Positions 11,803 through 23,769 of a stretch of 64,000 nt of DNA are shown one piece after another. The notes under the pieces were generated by a model. It did not search any database. It was not told the origin of the DNA and was given only the letters and a program-made list of their open reading frames with translations. Every line of letters begins with the position of its first letter. The stretch's first letter is position 1. The translations under genes were made by a program, and so were the position numbers. The stretch comes from Isoetes taiwanensis. Its lineage: Eukaryota > Streptophyta > Lycopodiopsida > Isoetales > Isoetaceae. The DNA is taken from positions 250,001 through 314,000 of the forward strand of contig JAJEKV010000235.1 of NCBI GenBank assembly GCA_021234155.1, written 5' to 3'.

Positions 11803-14140
11803 GAATAGAATAGAATAGAATAGTTTTTTTAACGTCCACGGAGACCAATAGGTCATGGGACCCATATAATGGGCTAGTACAATCATTACTACTAGGATTA
11901 AAAAACCCCTGCCTCGAAAGGTTTTCAAGGGAAAAACCTTTGCAGTAATGATGGTACTAGACAAGCGGAGATAATGACTACTGAGGGCTCAGTAATTGCA
12001 GACGTTTATCTAGAACCTCAAGTATGTATAATGCCAAATCATGCACAGATGGTGCTCTGAGAAGTTCTGCAAGCGTGGAATGGAATGATAAGGTCAAAAA
12101 ATGATTCCGGACTATCTCAAAAGCAGGGCAACGCAGAAGAGTATGGCTTTCATCTTCAATAACTTCATGGCGGCAACGGGCACATAGTCTCGCTTCTCGC
12201 GGCAATTGCGGGCCGCTCCCATCTGCCTGTCTCAATCGTAGCACATTGGGACCCCATGCGAATTGATGCAATAGCTACAAGCTTGTTCTGGACAATGAAG
12301 CAAGCAAATAAGCTTGGGGCCACGGTGCCAAGGTGGGATTTATGTGTGCATGATAATGACCAGTTTTCACTTGGGCCAAAGTAAGCTGCGTCCCATATCT
12401 TTTGAGAAAAGCGACCATTGAGATATTGTTGCAAAAGCTCGGGATCGAGGCCGGCAAGCATCGAGGCGGTGCTTTCACAGGTTGCCGCGCCCAGCGGGCA
12501 AACCATGTAGTGCAATGCTCTTTCCAACATCGTTTCAAAGCGCCGAGGAGATTCAGCCATGGCAAGTGCAAAACGGGATACCTAACATCATCCATGTGGT
12601 GCACCTTGCGGATATAGTGGAGATGACTTCATGGCGGAATGTTGAAGAGGCCAAAAACGTCTCTTGTAAAGAATAGCATAGGGCACCGTTGTTTTAACTC
12701 AGGGCTGTAAGTGAGAAAGGACTTTTGCACCCGCTCCAAGCTCTCCCAAGCACTAGCACTAATGGCAGGCCCCCACACTTCAGAACCATACAGTAAAACA
12801 GGCTCTACCAAAGCCCGAAACAAGTGAGCTTTATGTGGCCAATCATGAATTTCTGCGCGAAAACAATTGTTTTGCATTGCATAGAGTGCTCTCCATCCGG
12901 TGACCACCGCTTGGTAATACAATCTTTTCCCAAAGTGTGTTCTTCTGAGAATTCTACACCAAGATACTTGTAGCTATCTACAACTTCAACGGCGGCTATC
13001 ATAGTGCATAGGGGAACATTGTGACGAGAAGATTGAACTACCAAAAGCTTGGTCTTTTGGAGATTAACACGCAGAACTGTGTTCTCACAGAAACTGTGGC
13101 AGAGCATGTAAATGTTGCCGCATACTAGCGGAAGTATGTGCTGAAGTGAAACATCATCAGCATACATAAGTTGCCTAATGATATGGTGTGCCAAATGTGG
13201 ACCTCCGCCGCCATGATTATCAAGCCATTCTTCCAATTGATCAATGTACAAGCCAAAGAGTGTAGGAGATAAAGGGCAACCACGGCCGAACTCCAATATT
13301 GCTAGTGATTTGAGTACCGATCTTTGGAAATTTAGCAAAAACCCTTTCATAGAGCCGATAAACCGTGATTTTGAAGATCTTGTGGAACCCCAAGTGCGCA
13401 AGCGCCGCCAAAAGAAGCTCGCGGTATCTTGTATCAAAAGCGTAAGTAAAATCCACAAAGCATATATAGAGGTCTTGTTTCAAACTTCGACTATGTTCAA
13501 TAAGCATGGCGCAATGTGAAAATATGGTCTATTGTAGAATGGCATGGTGAAAAGCATGCCCGTCCTACAACACGCATACAAGATATGTTACGCCCATGAT
13601 GTCAACCTGCTTCTCGATAAAGACCGGCTAAGAGCTTTGAAAATATGGAACTTACCATGATCATGCGATAATTAGAAGGGTCATGCTTATCACCTTTTGT
13701 AAATTGGTGCGACCTTACCGACAAATTTTACGGCGCGGCAAGCCTTCTTGCAAAGCTTGATTTAAAAAGAGTAGTGATGATTGGAAGCAATAGCGGACCC
13801 CCCCATTTAAGCAATTCTGCTTGCAAACCTTGAAGATCAGGAGACTTGCCATTAGATAGATGTCGCAGTCCTTCTTTGATTCCTCCTCTGTGAATTGAAG
13901 AATATCACCTACCAAAGGAGGCACAGAATTAAGGACCCCAGGATGATCATATAAGTGGACCAATCGCTCATCCCATTGCTGCATAGAAATATGTCCAAGG
14001 GTAGGAGGTGGTCGATATAATATTTTGCGCCAGAAGGTCCGAGGCTCACGTAGCAGTAATTCAAACATTTGCTTCTGAAAATAAAGCAAATAAAGACTTA
14101 ATAAAGCTCGTTGTCTACTGGATTTTGTATCTGGAACCAT
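11803..14140 (-). mobile_element. LINE-A, 5'-truncated, minus strand
   Basis: A non-LTR retrotransposon read right to left. The 5' end near 14140 lies in the linker between endonuclease and RT (REPRTFWRKIL motif), so the endonuclease is lost. RT, a C-terminal cysteine/histidine region and a 3' untranslated end follow. The tail is (AGAAT)n on plus, i.e. ATTCT repeats at its 3' end (11803-11823). Near the tail lie a 4-bp stem with a 4-base loop (11843-11854) and a 9-bp stem with a 7-base loop (11917-11941). A ~430-bp, nearly identical 3' copy in opposite orientation lies at 19055-19487. Confidence 0.9.
11978..14140 (-). pseudogene. LINE-A reverse transcriptase ORF2, broken
   Basis: Successive minus-strand frames give RT motifs. 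LYICFVDFTYAFDT is at about 13440-13490. ILEFGRGCPLSPTLFGLYIDQ corresponds to the GxRQGCPLSP motif with the Q lost. The catalytic YADDV is intact (about 13158-13172), followed by YKYLGVEFS. A C-terminal LARCRH-type cysteine/histidine region near 12170-12200 ends in stop at 11978. At least four frame changes and several stops separate them. The RT centre is preserved although the reading frame is not. Confidence 0.88.
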
Positions 14141-14783
14141 TGAAATCTTGTCTGAATGTTTAGAAAATAAGACTATGGATTAGTTTTTGGATAAAAATTA
14201 TTGTATATGACTTGTATTTACATTATCTCGTTACAAATTGGGGTGCTTGAGGCTAAAGGATATTGAGTACCGGTTTCATACGAAATTTCGTATCCGGATT
14301 GATAATACAGCTACTGGGATTGACCAGGGCTGATGTTTGGCCTAGGGATCTAGGTTTGACCGGGTTTTTTTTTTTTGAAATTGGGTTTGGAAAAGAAGGG
14401 GGGAGGCAAAAAACATTGACAACGTTCCATAACACAACCAAAACAATAAATAGTAAAAAAAAATTCCGATAAAATCAAACCATAGTTACTGCAGTGCAGT
14501 GTAGTGTACTTAATACAAAGCTTTCAACAAGCAAAATAAAACATATCCTGGTAGCTTTATCTGCCATTCATCTTGGCTGCTTTTTTTTTTTCTTGGCGGT
14601 TTTTTCAAAAACTTTTATCATTGGATAGCTAATACCAAATTCTTCTTTTCTATGAGCCATATTGTAAGAAATTTTAATATTCTGAGCATGGCTTTCAGAA
14701 TGATATCCAATGTATTGACAATGATCATATTTAGGACGGACCCTAACTATATTTCTAGAATAAAAAACACTTCACAGAAGAAG
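14141..14783. other. No gene recognised
   Basis: A/T-rich spacer between the LINE and the copia relic, with T runs near 14366-14378 and 14581-14591. Nothing else is supported. Confidence 0.4.
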
Positions 14784-15855
14784 AATGTACATGAAGCCTG
14801 CTCCAGGATTTGAACATGCAAAAGATAAGATATGGAAACTCAACAGAGCAGTATATGGATTAAAGCAAGCTCCAAGGGAATGGTATATCTGTATAGATAC
14901 TTTCCTTAGAGAACATGGATTTGAAAACTAAAAAATGATGGAAATATCTGTAAGTTCAGTGATGGAGAAAAATATTGTATTTTAGCCTGATATGTTGATG
15001 ATTGCATTATGATTGCAAATCATATAGATTGCCTAAATAAATGCAAAAATATCTAGGAATTGAGGTGGTCAGAGATAGAATAAAAAAAAAACTCTCACTC
15101 AAGCAAAGCAAACATGTTGAAAACACATTAAGGAGATTCAATATGCAAGAAGCAAAGTGTATCAAAATTCCTGTGGTGCCTGGACATAGATTAACAGCAG
15201 AAAAGCCATTGTCAGATGAAGAAGTGCTATATATGAAACATGTATCATCTCGAGCTCTAGTAGGATGTCTATTATATTTAGCAAACAATATACATCCTGA
15301 TATTACCAATATAGTAAACTTGATGAGTAGAAGATGTCACAACCCATCAAAGGATAATTGGCTAGCAAAAAAAAGGGTATTGAGATACTTAAAGGGAACA
15401 ATGCATTATGGGAAATGTATGACTCTAGTGATCTAATATTGAAAGCATGTAGTGATGCAGATTGTGATGGGGACCTCAGTTGCAGGAAGTCTACATCAGG
15501 TTATGTTGTTTTCTTTTCAGGTGGCCCAATCACTTGGAAAAGCAAAAACCAAAAGGCAATAGCCATGTCTACAACTGAGGCTGAGTATTGTGCATCATCA
15601 TTGGTTGCAAGAGAGGTTGTTTGGTTAAGAAGATTACTGGAAGAGTTAAATGTCACTCAAAGTGAATCTATAAAGATTATGACAGACAACCCGAGTTGTA
15701 TTGCCATTGTAAGGAGCCTTGTTGATCATGAGCGTACAAAGCATATAGAACTTAACATACACTTTGTCAGGGACTTGGCAGCAAAAAAATACATACAGAT
15801 GAACTATATAAGTACAGATATTCAAGTGGCATATGTGTTTAACGACAGAAAGTAA
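14784..15855 (+). pseudogene. copia reverse transcriptase/RNase H relic
   Basis: RT motifs VYGLKQAPREWY (about 14850) and the catalytic YVDD (14991-15002) are visible, then KYLGIEV. The RNase H part (15436-15855) shows SDADCDGDLSCRKSTSGY, MSTTEAEY and WLRRLLEEL, with NPSCIAIV near the end. Stops and frame changes occur near 14930, 14985 and 15430. A deletion around 15010-15040 removes the usual segment between YVDD and KYLGIEV. Retroelement polymerase, non-functional. Confidence 0.88.
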
Positions 15856-15996
15856 GTTTGTGAAATTCATGGATCAATTAAAGGTAAAAGATTTGGGTGA
15901 TGAAGGAGGAATGTTGGAAGAGTAGAAGGATCATCACCGTGAACCTTAGGGAAAAATATGACTCTCCCATTTCATATAAGGTGCGATTTGTGACTC
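14784..15996 (+). mobile_element. Ty1/copia pol 3' part with LTR start
   Basis: A plus-strand copia fragment carries RT and RNase H and is followed by a purine tract GAAGGAGGAA (15902-15911) and a TGTTGGAAG start typical of copia LTRs at 15912. The LTR is cut after ~85 bp, where a LINE 3' end begins (16001). Gag, integrase and the RT start are absent. Confidence 0.85.
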
Positions 15997-16000
15997 CAAA

Positions 16001-16170
16001 GAATAGAGTAGAATAGAATAGAATAAATTTTTTAATGTCCATGAAGATCAAGAGGCCATGGGACCCATATAATGGCCTAGTACAACCATTACTACTAGGT
16101 TAAAGAAACCCCTGCCATGAAAGGTTTTCAAGGGAAAAACCTTTGCAGTAATGATAATACTAGACAAGCT
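16001..16170 (-). mobile_element. LINE-A 3' end fragment
   Basis: A ~170-bp minus-strand copy of the LINE-A 3' terminus: an AGAAT-type tail (16001-16025), a degenerate terminal stem-loop and the intact 9-bp stem-loop (16120-16144). It is severely 5'-truncated and interrupts the copia LTR. Confidence 0.85.
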
Positions 16171-16195
16171 GCAAAAAAAAGACACATAAATATAA

Positions 16196-16318
16196 GTTGA
16201 TTTCAACTACAAGCTGCATTCATAGTCTTAATAAATGAGTTACTAACAAAAGTGTGCGAGTTGCTTTCAACTACAAGCTGCATTTCACAGTCTTAATACA
16301 AATGATATACTAACAAAC
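16196..16318. repeat. Tandem duplication, two ~57-bp units
   Basis: Units at 16196-16250 and 16260-16318 share TTTCAACTACAAGCTGCATT and CAGTCTTAATA-type blocks with small differences, right next to the LINE fragment. Confidence 0.75.
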
Positions 16319-17084
16319 AATGCGTGAAAACCATCACAAAATAATACCACCTATTATTTTGAATATAATTGATCAATAAGTGGTATCTTATGTTATGGGG
16401 GGAAAGTCCCATGGTATAAAATAGGACTCCATTTCACTTAAAAGTAGGAACCGAACCTATTCAGACCTAAATGAGACAACCTCACACTTCTTTTGCTGTC
16501 ATGTCAAAAGGGCCTCAACTATGATAAATTGGCATAGTCATCTTTTGTAAATGACTTAAGAATGCAATATTTATTACGTATCCCACATCCTGCAAGTGTA
16601 TGCAAAATTAACCCTCCAATTAAGTAGTCCTGTGGAATGGGCCACCATATGTCCCAACTAAAAATATTTACCTTACTTAATCTACTTTTGGTTGTTTAAG
16701 ATCCTATTAGTTAGGGGTATTGATGTAGCATTTCATGCTTCTCTTTTCAAGTTCTACAAATAAGCCTTTATTATTCATATGCGAAGGTGCATTCATTTTC
16801 ACTCTGTAGTCTTAATAGGTTCATAGACCAAATATTAGTGACAATCGGGTTTAGCATACTGCAAATATTGCTATTAACTTGCCCGCATCGAGGGAACCAA
16901 CTGCATTGAAGACAGAAGGAACCATTGTAGAAGAAGCTAGTGAAGCACAATGATGGTTGGGCGCATGTCTCACTTAAAAAGGGCAGCTCGACAAAAACGA
17001 GCTCTAGCATTTCGTATTGATGATTTAGAATCTGAAGTTTATTTTGCATATGGATAATCTGAGGCTCCCAGGTAGCCTTTTTTT
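16319..17084. other. No gene recognised
   Basis: A/T-rich spacer without a supported ORF or repeat family. Confidence 0.4.
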
Positions 17085-17116
17085 TTCAAGGATGACAAAT
17101 TTTATTCATCAATCAA

Positions 17117-18235
17117 AATTTATTTATTTATTTATTTATTTAGTCTTGCTCACTTAGGGCCTTGAGAGGCCATGGAGCACTAAAAAACCAGCAAGAATAC
17201 ATTATAGTTTCAATGTCAAAGCACGATAGGTATCTACTGCCTTTAAGTACAATCCTAAATCATAACAAGAAATAGCAAACAATGAATGAAGATCTGGTGC
17301 TTGAATCTCGAATTGTTCCCTTATATCTCTGTAAAACTCACAGTGTAGGAATACATGTGCCTCATCTTCAACACTATTCGAATCACAATTTCTACATATT
17401 CTATCTTCAAATGGAGTCTTTGACCATCTGCCTGTCTCAACTCCTAATCTATGTGAGCTCGTTACATGAACGGAGCTATGACATGCTTTTTAGAGTTGCG
17501 TGTATATCCAGATATCAAATACTCTTGGCTCTTATATTCATCCATGTGATTTACACGAGCTCTGTAGTGAAGCATTCGGCTACCTTGGTGCTGCCATAAG
17601 TGCTCAATCGCAAGTCTCTCCAACAATACTCTTGCATCGGACTTACATTCGGGCCAATTTTCATCATTCAGACCCCATCTACTTGCCCAAGCTTTGAAAT
17701 CATGCATCCAACCTTCTTGCTTCAAACATTCTATCATTGCTTGATATGATAAGCGTTAATTTTTCCTTGGTGCTTGATCTCGAATCCTATTAATGAAATT
17801 TACACTTTGAAATAATGCTTCTAATTCTAGTGGAACATACACGCTCTGCGAGCATAATTGCATATGGTATCCGAGCTTTTATGCCAAGCACATTTCTCGG
17901 GGAAAATCTTTTGAACCGCTTCTATATCGGCTCCATAGCTTGGTAGGAATGCTTGGCCCCCATATTGGAACTCCATACAATAACACGGTTTGAACCAGTG
18001 TTTTAAACAACATCTTCCTAAGACCCCAATCATGCAAAGAAATTTTAGAGCACTTTGAAAGCATACCATAGAGCGCCATTTTTCCACCCGTTGGCCTTCT
18101 TTTGACGCACTCCTTCCAATTGTATCTTGAGGAGAAGTCAATCCCAAGATACTTATAGCTCTCCACTATCTCAATTTCCTGGTCTTGATACAAGAATCTG
18201 GGTCTCTCCCTTGTCCCAAACACCATAATTTTTTA
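17117..18235 (-). mobile_element. LINE-C, 5'-truncated
   Basis: Minus-strand LINE 3' part. The tail is an ATTT/TTTA microsatellite (17117-17142). A perfect stem GGCCT-TGAG-AGGCC lies at 17158-17171. The coding part contains ESYKYLGIDFSS (about 18130-18165) and LLYGVPIWGPSIP (about 17930-17970), the conserved region after the RT of this LINE type, then a C-terminal piece at 17462-17737. Only the end of RT survives, and frames change repeatedly. Confidence 0.82.
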
Positions 18236-18370
18236 TTTTGGTACAAAAGACTTCTGAAACGCAAAAAGCAAGCATATATTTTGGCAAGACAATCTGATTT
18301 GAAAGAGCAAATAAAGGAAGATCCAAAAAGATTCTGGAATTCTAGATAGCGAGCAGAATTTGCTGGCTAG
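18236..18370 (+). pseudogene. LINE linker fragment, plus strand
   Basis: The plus frame reads YKRLLKRKKQAYI and KEDPKRFWNS, the Lys/Arg-rich helix plus DPKxFW motif that joins endonuclease and RT in many LINEs. It is a short fragment head-to-head with LINE-C, then stops. Confidence 0.6.
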
Positions 18371-18389
18371 ATCGAGACGTATCGTATAG

Positions 18390-18946
18390 AGTTAATAACC
18401 AAAACCATGCCTGCCGAAACTGCTCACACAATTAAAAGCAATGCTCGATACTTTCAACCCTTTACTTACATAAAGGACAAAACTCTGAAACCGATTATCA
18501 ATTTTATAGCCCATCCTGTTGGCTCTGAGACATCTATGGATCACTTGCCACCACTGAAGATGTCATATATTAGATGGAGGCAAGATTTCAGAATGCAGAA
18601 GCAGTTTATACACAGAAGAAATAAAGCACCCTGGCTTGATACCCTGATGGCAACTTCATACAGCTACTTCAATTTGTAGACCAGAATCTTGTGGCAACAA
18701 TGCAGCAATACGAGTCCAAATTACTCTATCCCATCTGTACAACAAGAACTTTGTTCTTTATGCTTCCCATGACATGAGGTGATCAGATTCATACCAAGCT
18801 GCAATAGTGCTCATACCAGCTGCTATCCATCGTCTTTGTGTTTTTGGATGAACAACAACACTTAGAGGCACATTCTCAGAAGTGTCAGCAAAGGAATCCA
18901 CCAACATGGAGTAGATAGCTGAAGACCCTCCCAAGTAGCTTTGCAC
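18390..18946 (-). pseudogene. LINE C-terminal zinc-finger-like fragment
   Basis: Minus-strand frames contain WWQVIHRCLRANRMGYKI, followed in another frame by a CPLCK...HCF...C pattern like the zf-RVT domain at the end of plant LINE polymerases. This is a different LINE lineage from LINE-A. Stops and a frameshift are present. Confidence 0.55.
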
Positions 18947-19054
18947 AGAGGGACTATTTTTCCTCTAGGTTTTTTCAACCCATTGGCATGGATCGTTATA
19001 AGTGCTCCAGTTACTATAGAGAGAACTTTTAAAGAGATAACTATTATTTCAAGC

Positions 19055-19487
19055 TACGAATTGAGACAGGTAGATGGGAGCGGCCGCAATTGCCGCGAGA
19101 AGCGAGACTATGTGCCTGTTGCCAGTTACAGGTTATTGAAGATGAAAGCCATACTCTTCTGAATTGCCCTGCTTTGAGATAGTCTGGAATCATTTTTTGA
19201 CCTTAGCATTCCATTCCACGCTTCCACAACTTCTCAGAGCACCATCTGTGCATGACTTGGCATTATACATACTTGAGGTTCTAGATAAACGTCTGCAATT
19301 ACTGAGCCCTCAGTAGTCATTATCTCCGCTTGTCTAGTATCATCATTACTGTAAAGGTTTTTCCCTTGAAAACCTTTCGAGGCAGGGGTTTTTTAATCCT
19401 AGTAGTAATGATTGTACTAGCCCATTGTATGGGTCCCATGACCTATTGGTCTCCGTGGACGTTAAAAAAACTATTCTATTTTATTTC
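19055..19487 (+). mobile_element. LINE-A 3' end, inverted copy
   Basis: Plus-strand 3' terminus nearly identical to the reverse complement of 11803-12240. It includes the end of the coding region, the stem-loop at 19353-19377, the terminal stem at 19440-19451 and a short ATTCT-type tail. With LINE-A it forms a ~430-bp inverted repeat about 7 kb apart. Confidence 0.88.
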
Positions 19488-19894
19488 AAGCAAAGCATCT
19501 CTATGTCTTGGTAAAGAGTCACTCCCCTGCAAAGCTAGAAGAAAGAAATGAAAAGCAGCTAAGAACTTGCTGATCGCAGAAATTAACACAAATTTTCTCT
19601 AAGACCTAGTTAGAATGATTGGATTCTACATATATTGTAAACCAATATATACTTTTTCGTTCAAGTTTTATTGAACTTACCTCGATTCCAGAAATTGTAC
19701 TATGCCCATGGATATGGATGTATCACCGAGCATCCACAAATGCGTAAAGCACGAGTAGGAAAATCAACAGCTACCAGGTTAGAAGCAAGGATAAAAATTT
19801 CCACTTCTTTCTATGGCCCACTTCTCCAGATCTGACCAGCCTTTGCCTATATCCGAGCGTAGTATGTTCGGTTAGTTGTGCCTGACCAGCCGCT

Positions 19895-20176
19895 GTATGA
19901 GTTATTGAATACGGCATCCGTGGGCTTGTTGGGTTCATACCTCCAGGAGGTTATGGATACACGGACTCAGTTGTGTCCTCCCGGGACAATATTGAATTGT
20001 CCCATACAATTGTACAGTGTACCAGCATACTTATTACTGCTAAGGGTTTTCCCTCGAAAACCCTTCGGGGCGGGGGTTTTTTAATCCTGATAGTAATGCG
20101 CTTGCTGCTCTCTTTTTGTTTGGGTCCCATAGGCCAATTGGTCTCCGTGGACGATAAAAAATCTATTCTATTCTAT
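19895..20176 (+). mobile_element. LINE-B-type 3' end fragment
   Basis: Plus-strand 3' end related to the LINE at 28433-32340: both carry the CTCCAGGAGGTTATGGA-like end of ORF2 and then the 3' stem-loops. Here the upstream stem reads AAGGGTTTT/AAAACCCTT (20042-20065) and the terminal one AGGCC-AATT-GGTCT (20131-20144). The tail is CTATT repeats. Confidence 0.83.
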
Positions 20177-22029
20177 TATATCTGAGAAATCTATTGACGC
20201 ATAATATAGTAGAGCTCAGACACAAGGGTTCGATATTTTTTTGGAGCCAAGGCCACGAAACTCATGAAGGAAGAAAGGCGTTAGATCATGGCTATGGCCA
20301 CCTTCATTGAGATGAGATTCTAAAAACGGGACATGGTAGGATGCGTTGGACCAATACTATTATAAGAGGCATCCTGTAGGGCATAGAGCTGCTATGGCCG
20401 GCCCGTTGATGTAAACAGTAGTCTTGTATTTTCAATTTTTAGGTAGAGCCTCTGTAATTCTTCACAACACTGTTACTGATAGAGTTTGGAAGCTTTAGGT
20501 CATTCGGAAGGCAAGATTCGGAAAGTAGAGATAATCCATACTCAAGGCAATTTGGTAAGCCTGCTCTGGTCGCAGAGGTGTAGCTCTAGGTTTTAAACCT
20601 ATACTTTAATAGTTATTTAGTAGAGCCAATGATAATTGAAAACCCTTCTTTTGTGAACCAAAGTACATCGAAAATATGAAATTTACTTTCAAAATTCTAA
20701 ATAATAATGGTTTTATTTTTCTTCTTTCTTTGTTGATGAAGGTGCCATATGTAGTAGTACCAAAATAAAAATGTTTATGAGATTTAATAAAACGATGGCA
20801 CCACGATCTCTATGCCGTATAATGTGCATATTGTATGGAGTTGGTTTTTGTGAAATAGTGCCTACCAGACCATCTAATTAAATTCTTTGGATTCATTCGC
20901 TAGATGAAGCATAAGTCAGTCTATCTGCTATAAAGTTTGTATAAGAAAAGTGTCTTAGATGTATAGTAAGAATCAAATTGCATGAAAGAAGAAGCAGCAA
21001 AGCAAGAACTTTGATAAAAACCCTTCATGGAGGACAAAATAAGACCGCTCATTTAGGTGCGTAGAAAAAAGTATAACAAAAACTAGGGGATTTAAATCCC
21101 TATACATATTATAGGTATTGAAGATACTCCTTTCGCTATATCCCCATGTTAGAAATATTAGATGTGTTGATATTTACAACAGCTTTAGTTGTGTTAGCTA
21201 CAACATTGCCTGGTCATTAGACCCTCTGGTTGGGCTTTCATCTGCTATAGGTTTAAATCCCATCAGCTACCATTAGGTGGGCAAAGTAATTGAGTGCAAG
21301 TTCCACCGTGCAGTGTGCATTCCCTCCCTTCAATATTAAAAAAAAAAAAAAAAAAGAAAAAGAAACAAGGTGCTGCGCACAGAGGGTTGCCCTCTGGTGG
21401 CCTGAGGGTGTGTTTGCTTGTTTTTCTTTTTTTGTTGTTGTTTTTATCTTCTAAAACATCCACAACAGTTCCAAGACTTAGATATAGCAACTTTAGGAAT
21501 CATGGCCATATATAAGCATTGATGCAGGGGGTGCGGTGCAGTTTCTATATTTTAAGTTTGGACTGATGGATAGCCAAGACCAAGAGTGCTAATCTAGAAT
21601 TTCATTAATATGGTGTAAGAATGGTATCAATATGATGTAAGAGTGCTTGAGTCGTAACTTATTGTCTAGATATGTTGTTGGATTCCTATAGCTCAAGTTT
21701 GAGATGTAATCACTTGCATAATCTCTAGCTTATAGTTAGAGGGAATGATGCAATATCCTTACAAAATAAATTTCTAAGCATGTTGAAATAGAACATGGCC
21801 ACCTTACTTAGTGACTATACATGGAGTTGTTTACCATGATGTGTAAAAGTTTGTGCATGGGGAGTTAGTTAATGGGTCCATATATAATGTTCATAATCAA
21901 TCCTATAGGCTTGAAATAACATAGAGTGCGTATGAGAGCTATAGTAGAACATGGATGTTCAACCAAACTAGGAACATAACATCCGCTTTTCCAAAAGGAA
22001 GTGAAAAAAGGAATCATGACACTGCGATT
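20177..22029. other. No gene recognised
   Basis: Noncoding. An 18-base A run is at 21338-21355. The ORFs here are short and without resemblance to known families. Confidence 0.4.
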
Positions 22030-22080
22030 GCGGCCAGGCAATTTACCTCCAATAGTAGATTTGGGAGTCACAAGGCATAT

Positions 22081-22170
22081 CACAAAGGTATATCCGGTAT
22101 ATCTTGGCATATACCCGGTATATGCCCAATATCCACACAAGCCGGGGTTTGCCTTTTAGAGGCAAACGAA
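22081..22170. repeat. Palindrome plus hairpin, copy 1
   Basis: A 21-bp near-perfect palindrome around GGCATATACC/GGTATATGCC (22106-22126) is followed by an 8-bp stem GTTTGCCT/AGGCAAAC with a 5-base loop (22147-22167). A diverged copy of the same arrangement is at 25990-26090. Confidence 0.65.
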
Positions 22171-23760
22171 AGGACAAAGGTGTCATCTTTGGATAATGGC
22201 GATCAAAAATCGAGAGAAGATGGTCTTGCAAAAAATAGTTCAAATCGTTCTTGTTATAAAAGCGTCTCCGGCGAGAATGCACAACAACAAACAGACCAAA
22301 CAACTAAATTCAACTATGATCGATTGTTTTACGCAAGAAAAAAGGCTCTTAGATCTATGTCCAACCGGAGAAGAAAAAAGCAAAGGCTGCTTTCTACATG
22401 CGTAATCAAAAAGAGAACCATTTTGAAGTTTCTAAATCATTGTTGAAAGCTTACGTGAAACTAGTTGGTATGTGCATTCATTAGCCCTATATTTTTGCAC
22501 ATAAATTTCGTAATCGATTAGATTTATAGCTTGAATTTGAGATCAAATCCAGGTTAAATGACCTGAAATCTAATGTATGAAGGAACCATGGAATTCAAGG
22601 CGTCGGATTCATACTTGAGCGGAATAACAAGTTTAGAAAGTCGTAATTAAGCATGAGCCCCGTAATTGAATTTAACCTAATCTTTGGCTAAAAGTAACAG
22701 CTCAAAATTAAGGGCACTTTTGACAAATAATAAAATTACAGGGCACTTTGACAAATACGCATAAGATGGGCATTTTAAAAATTTTCTCAAATAAATATTA
22801 TGATGCCCAAAAAGGGAATGCCACTTAAACCTTCTTTGACGTATCTTATCAAACAATCCATTGGGCCTATTGGGCTTAAAAATCTCTTTTTACTTTTTGC
22901 TTCTACTTGGATTCTTCCCAGATGCCTATTAAATCTCCTCACAAAGTCCCTATGCTTTAAATCCTTCCAATGTCATTGCAAGACATTGGGCCTTATGGCA
23001 GCATATATATCCAATACCATTGCAAAGCTTTTGGCCTCAAATCATCCCTTGAGCATGGCTGAGAGGAAGATATGGCAGCATATATGTATATCTTTGCTCA
23101 AATTTGTACATTTTTCCCAAGTTTTTGTTCTGCTCTTAGTCCGTACATTGCTTCAATTTGTTATCACCTTCTATTCAGTTTACGAGCACAACGGGGCTAT
23201 ATTGAAGCGGTTAGCATTAACTATAGGTTGTGTTGAAGAAGCTAGCATTGCTCATAAATAGCATCAAAATGCAGCAGCTATGTCAAAGTAGTTACTGTTA
23301 ACTATGGGACTGTATTCTGCTCATAAAGAACATCAAAACTAAGCCCATTCTTGGAAGGACATTATTTTGTTGTTATCTAAAATGTAAATAGAAACTGGTA
23401 CCGTTTATGTTCCTGCCACTGTTTCAGAATGTTTTGTTTGTGTTATTGTGCTTAAATTTCTGTTAATTGAAAAGCATTTGAATTAGCAAAATAAGGTAAG
23501 AAATCTTGCGTTCTTGATTTGACAATATGCAACAAGCTACTTGCATAATCCAGTTGCAACATAATGGAGGGGCAACATGTATCTGGTGATCCTCTGGACT
23601 GGCCTGCTAATTGGCCTTCAAGAACCTCAATGCTTACTAAATGCTCCTTCCTTAGTGCAATTGCAAGCTAGTCTAGAGGTATCTTCAATGTCCTGTTGAC
23701 CTGTGTATTCTTAATTTGTTGCAGACTTTGTCAACGTCTTTCATCCCATAGGGATTGGAC
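22171..23760. other. No gene recognised
   Basis: Includes a 153-codon plus ORF (22800-23261) that I do not recognise. It has no family motif and lies in ordinary A/T-rich sequence, so I do not call it a gene. Confidence 0.35.
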
Positions 23761-23769
23761 GAGATGATA

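Noticed and set aside
21955-22446. 163-codon plus ORF
   Set aside because: It overlaps the palindrome/hairpin repeat, is Lys/Arg/Ser-rich, and shows no family motif; chance ORF.
22800-23261. 153-codon plus ORF
   Set aside because: No motif, no neighbouring exon and ordinary composition; not strong enough for a gene call.
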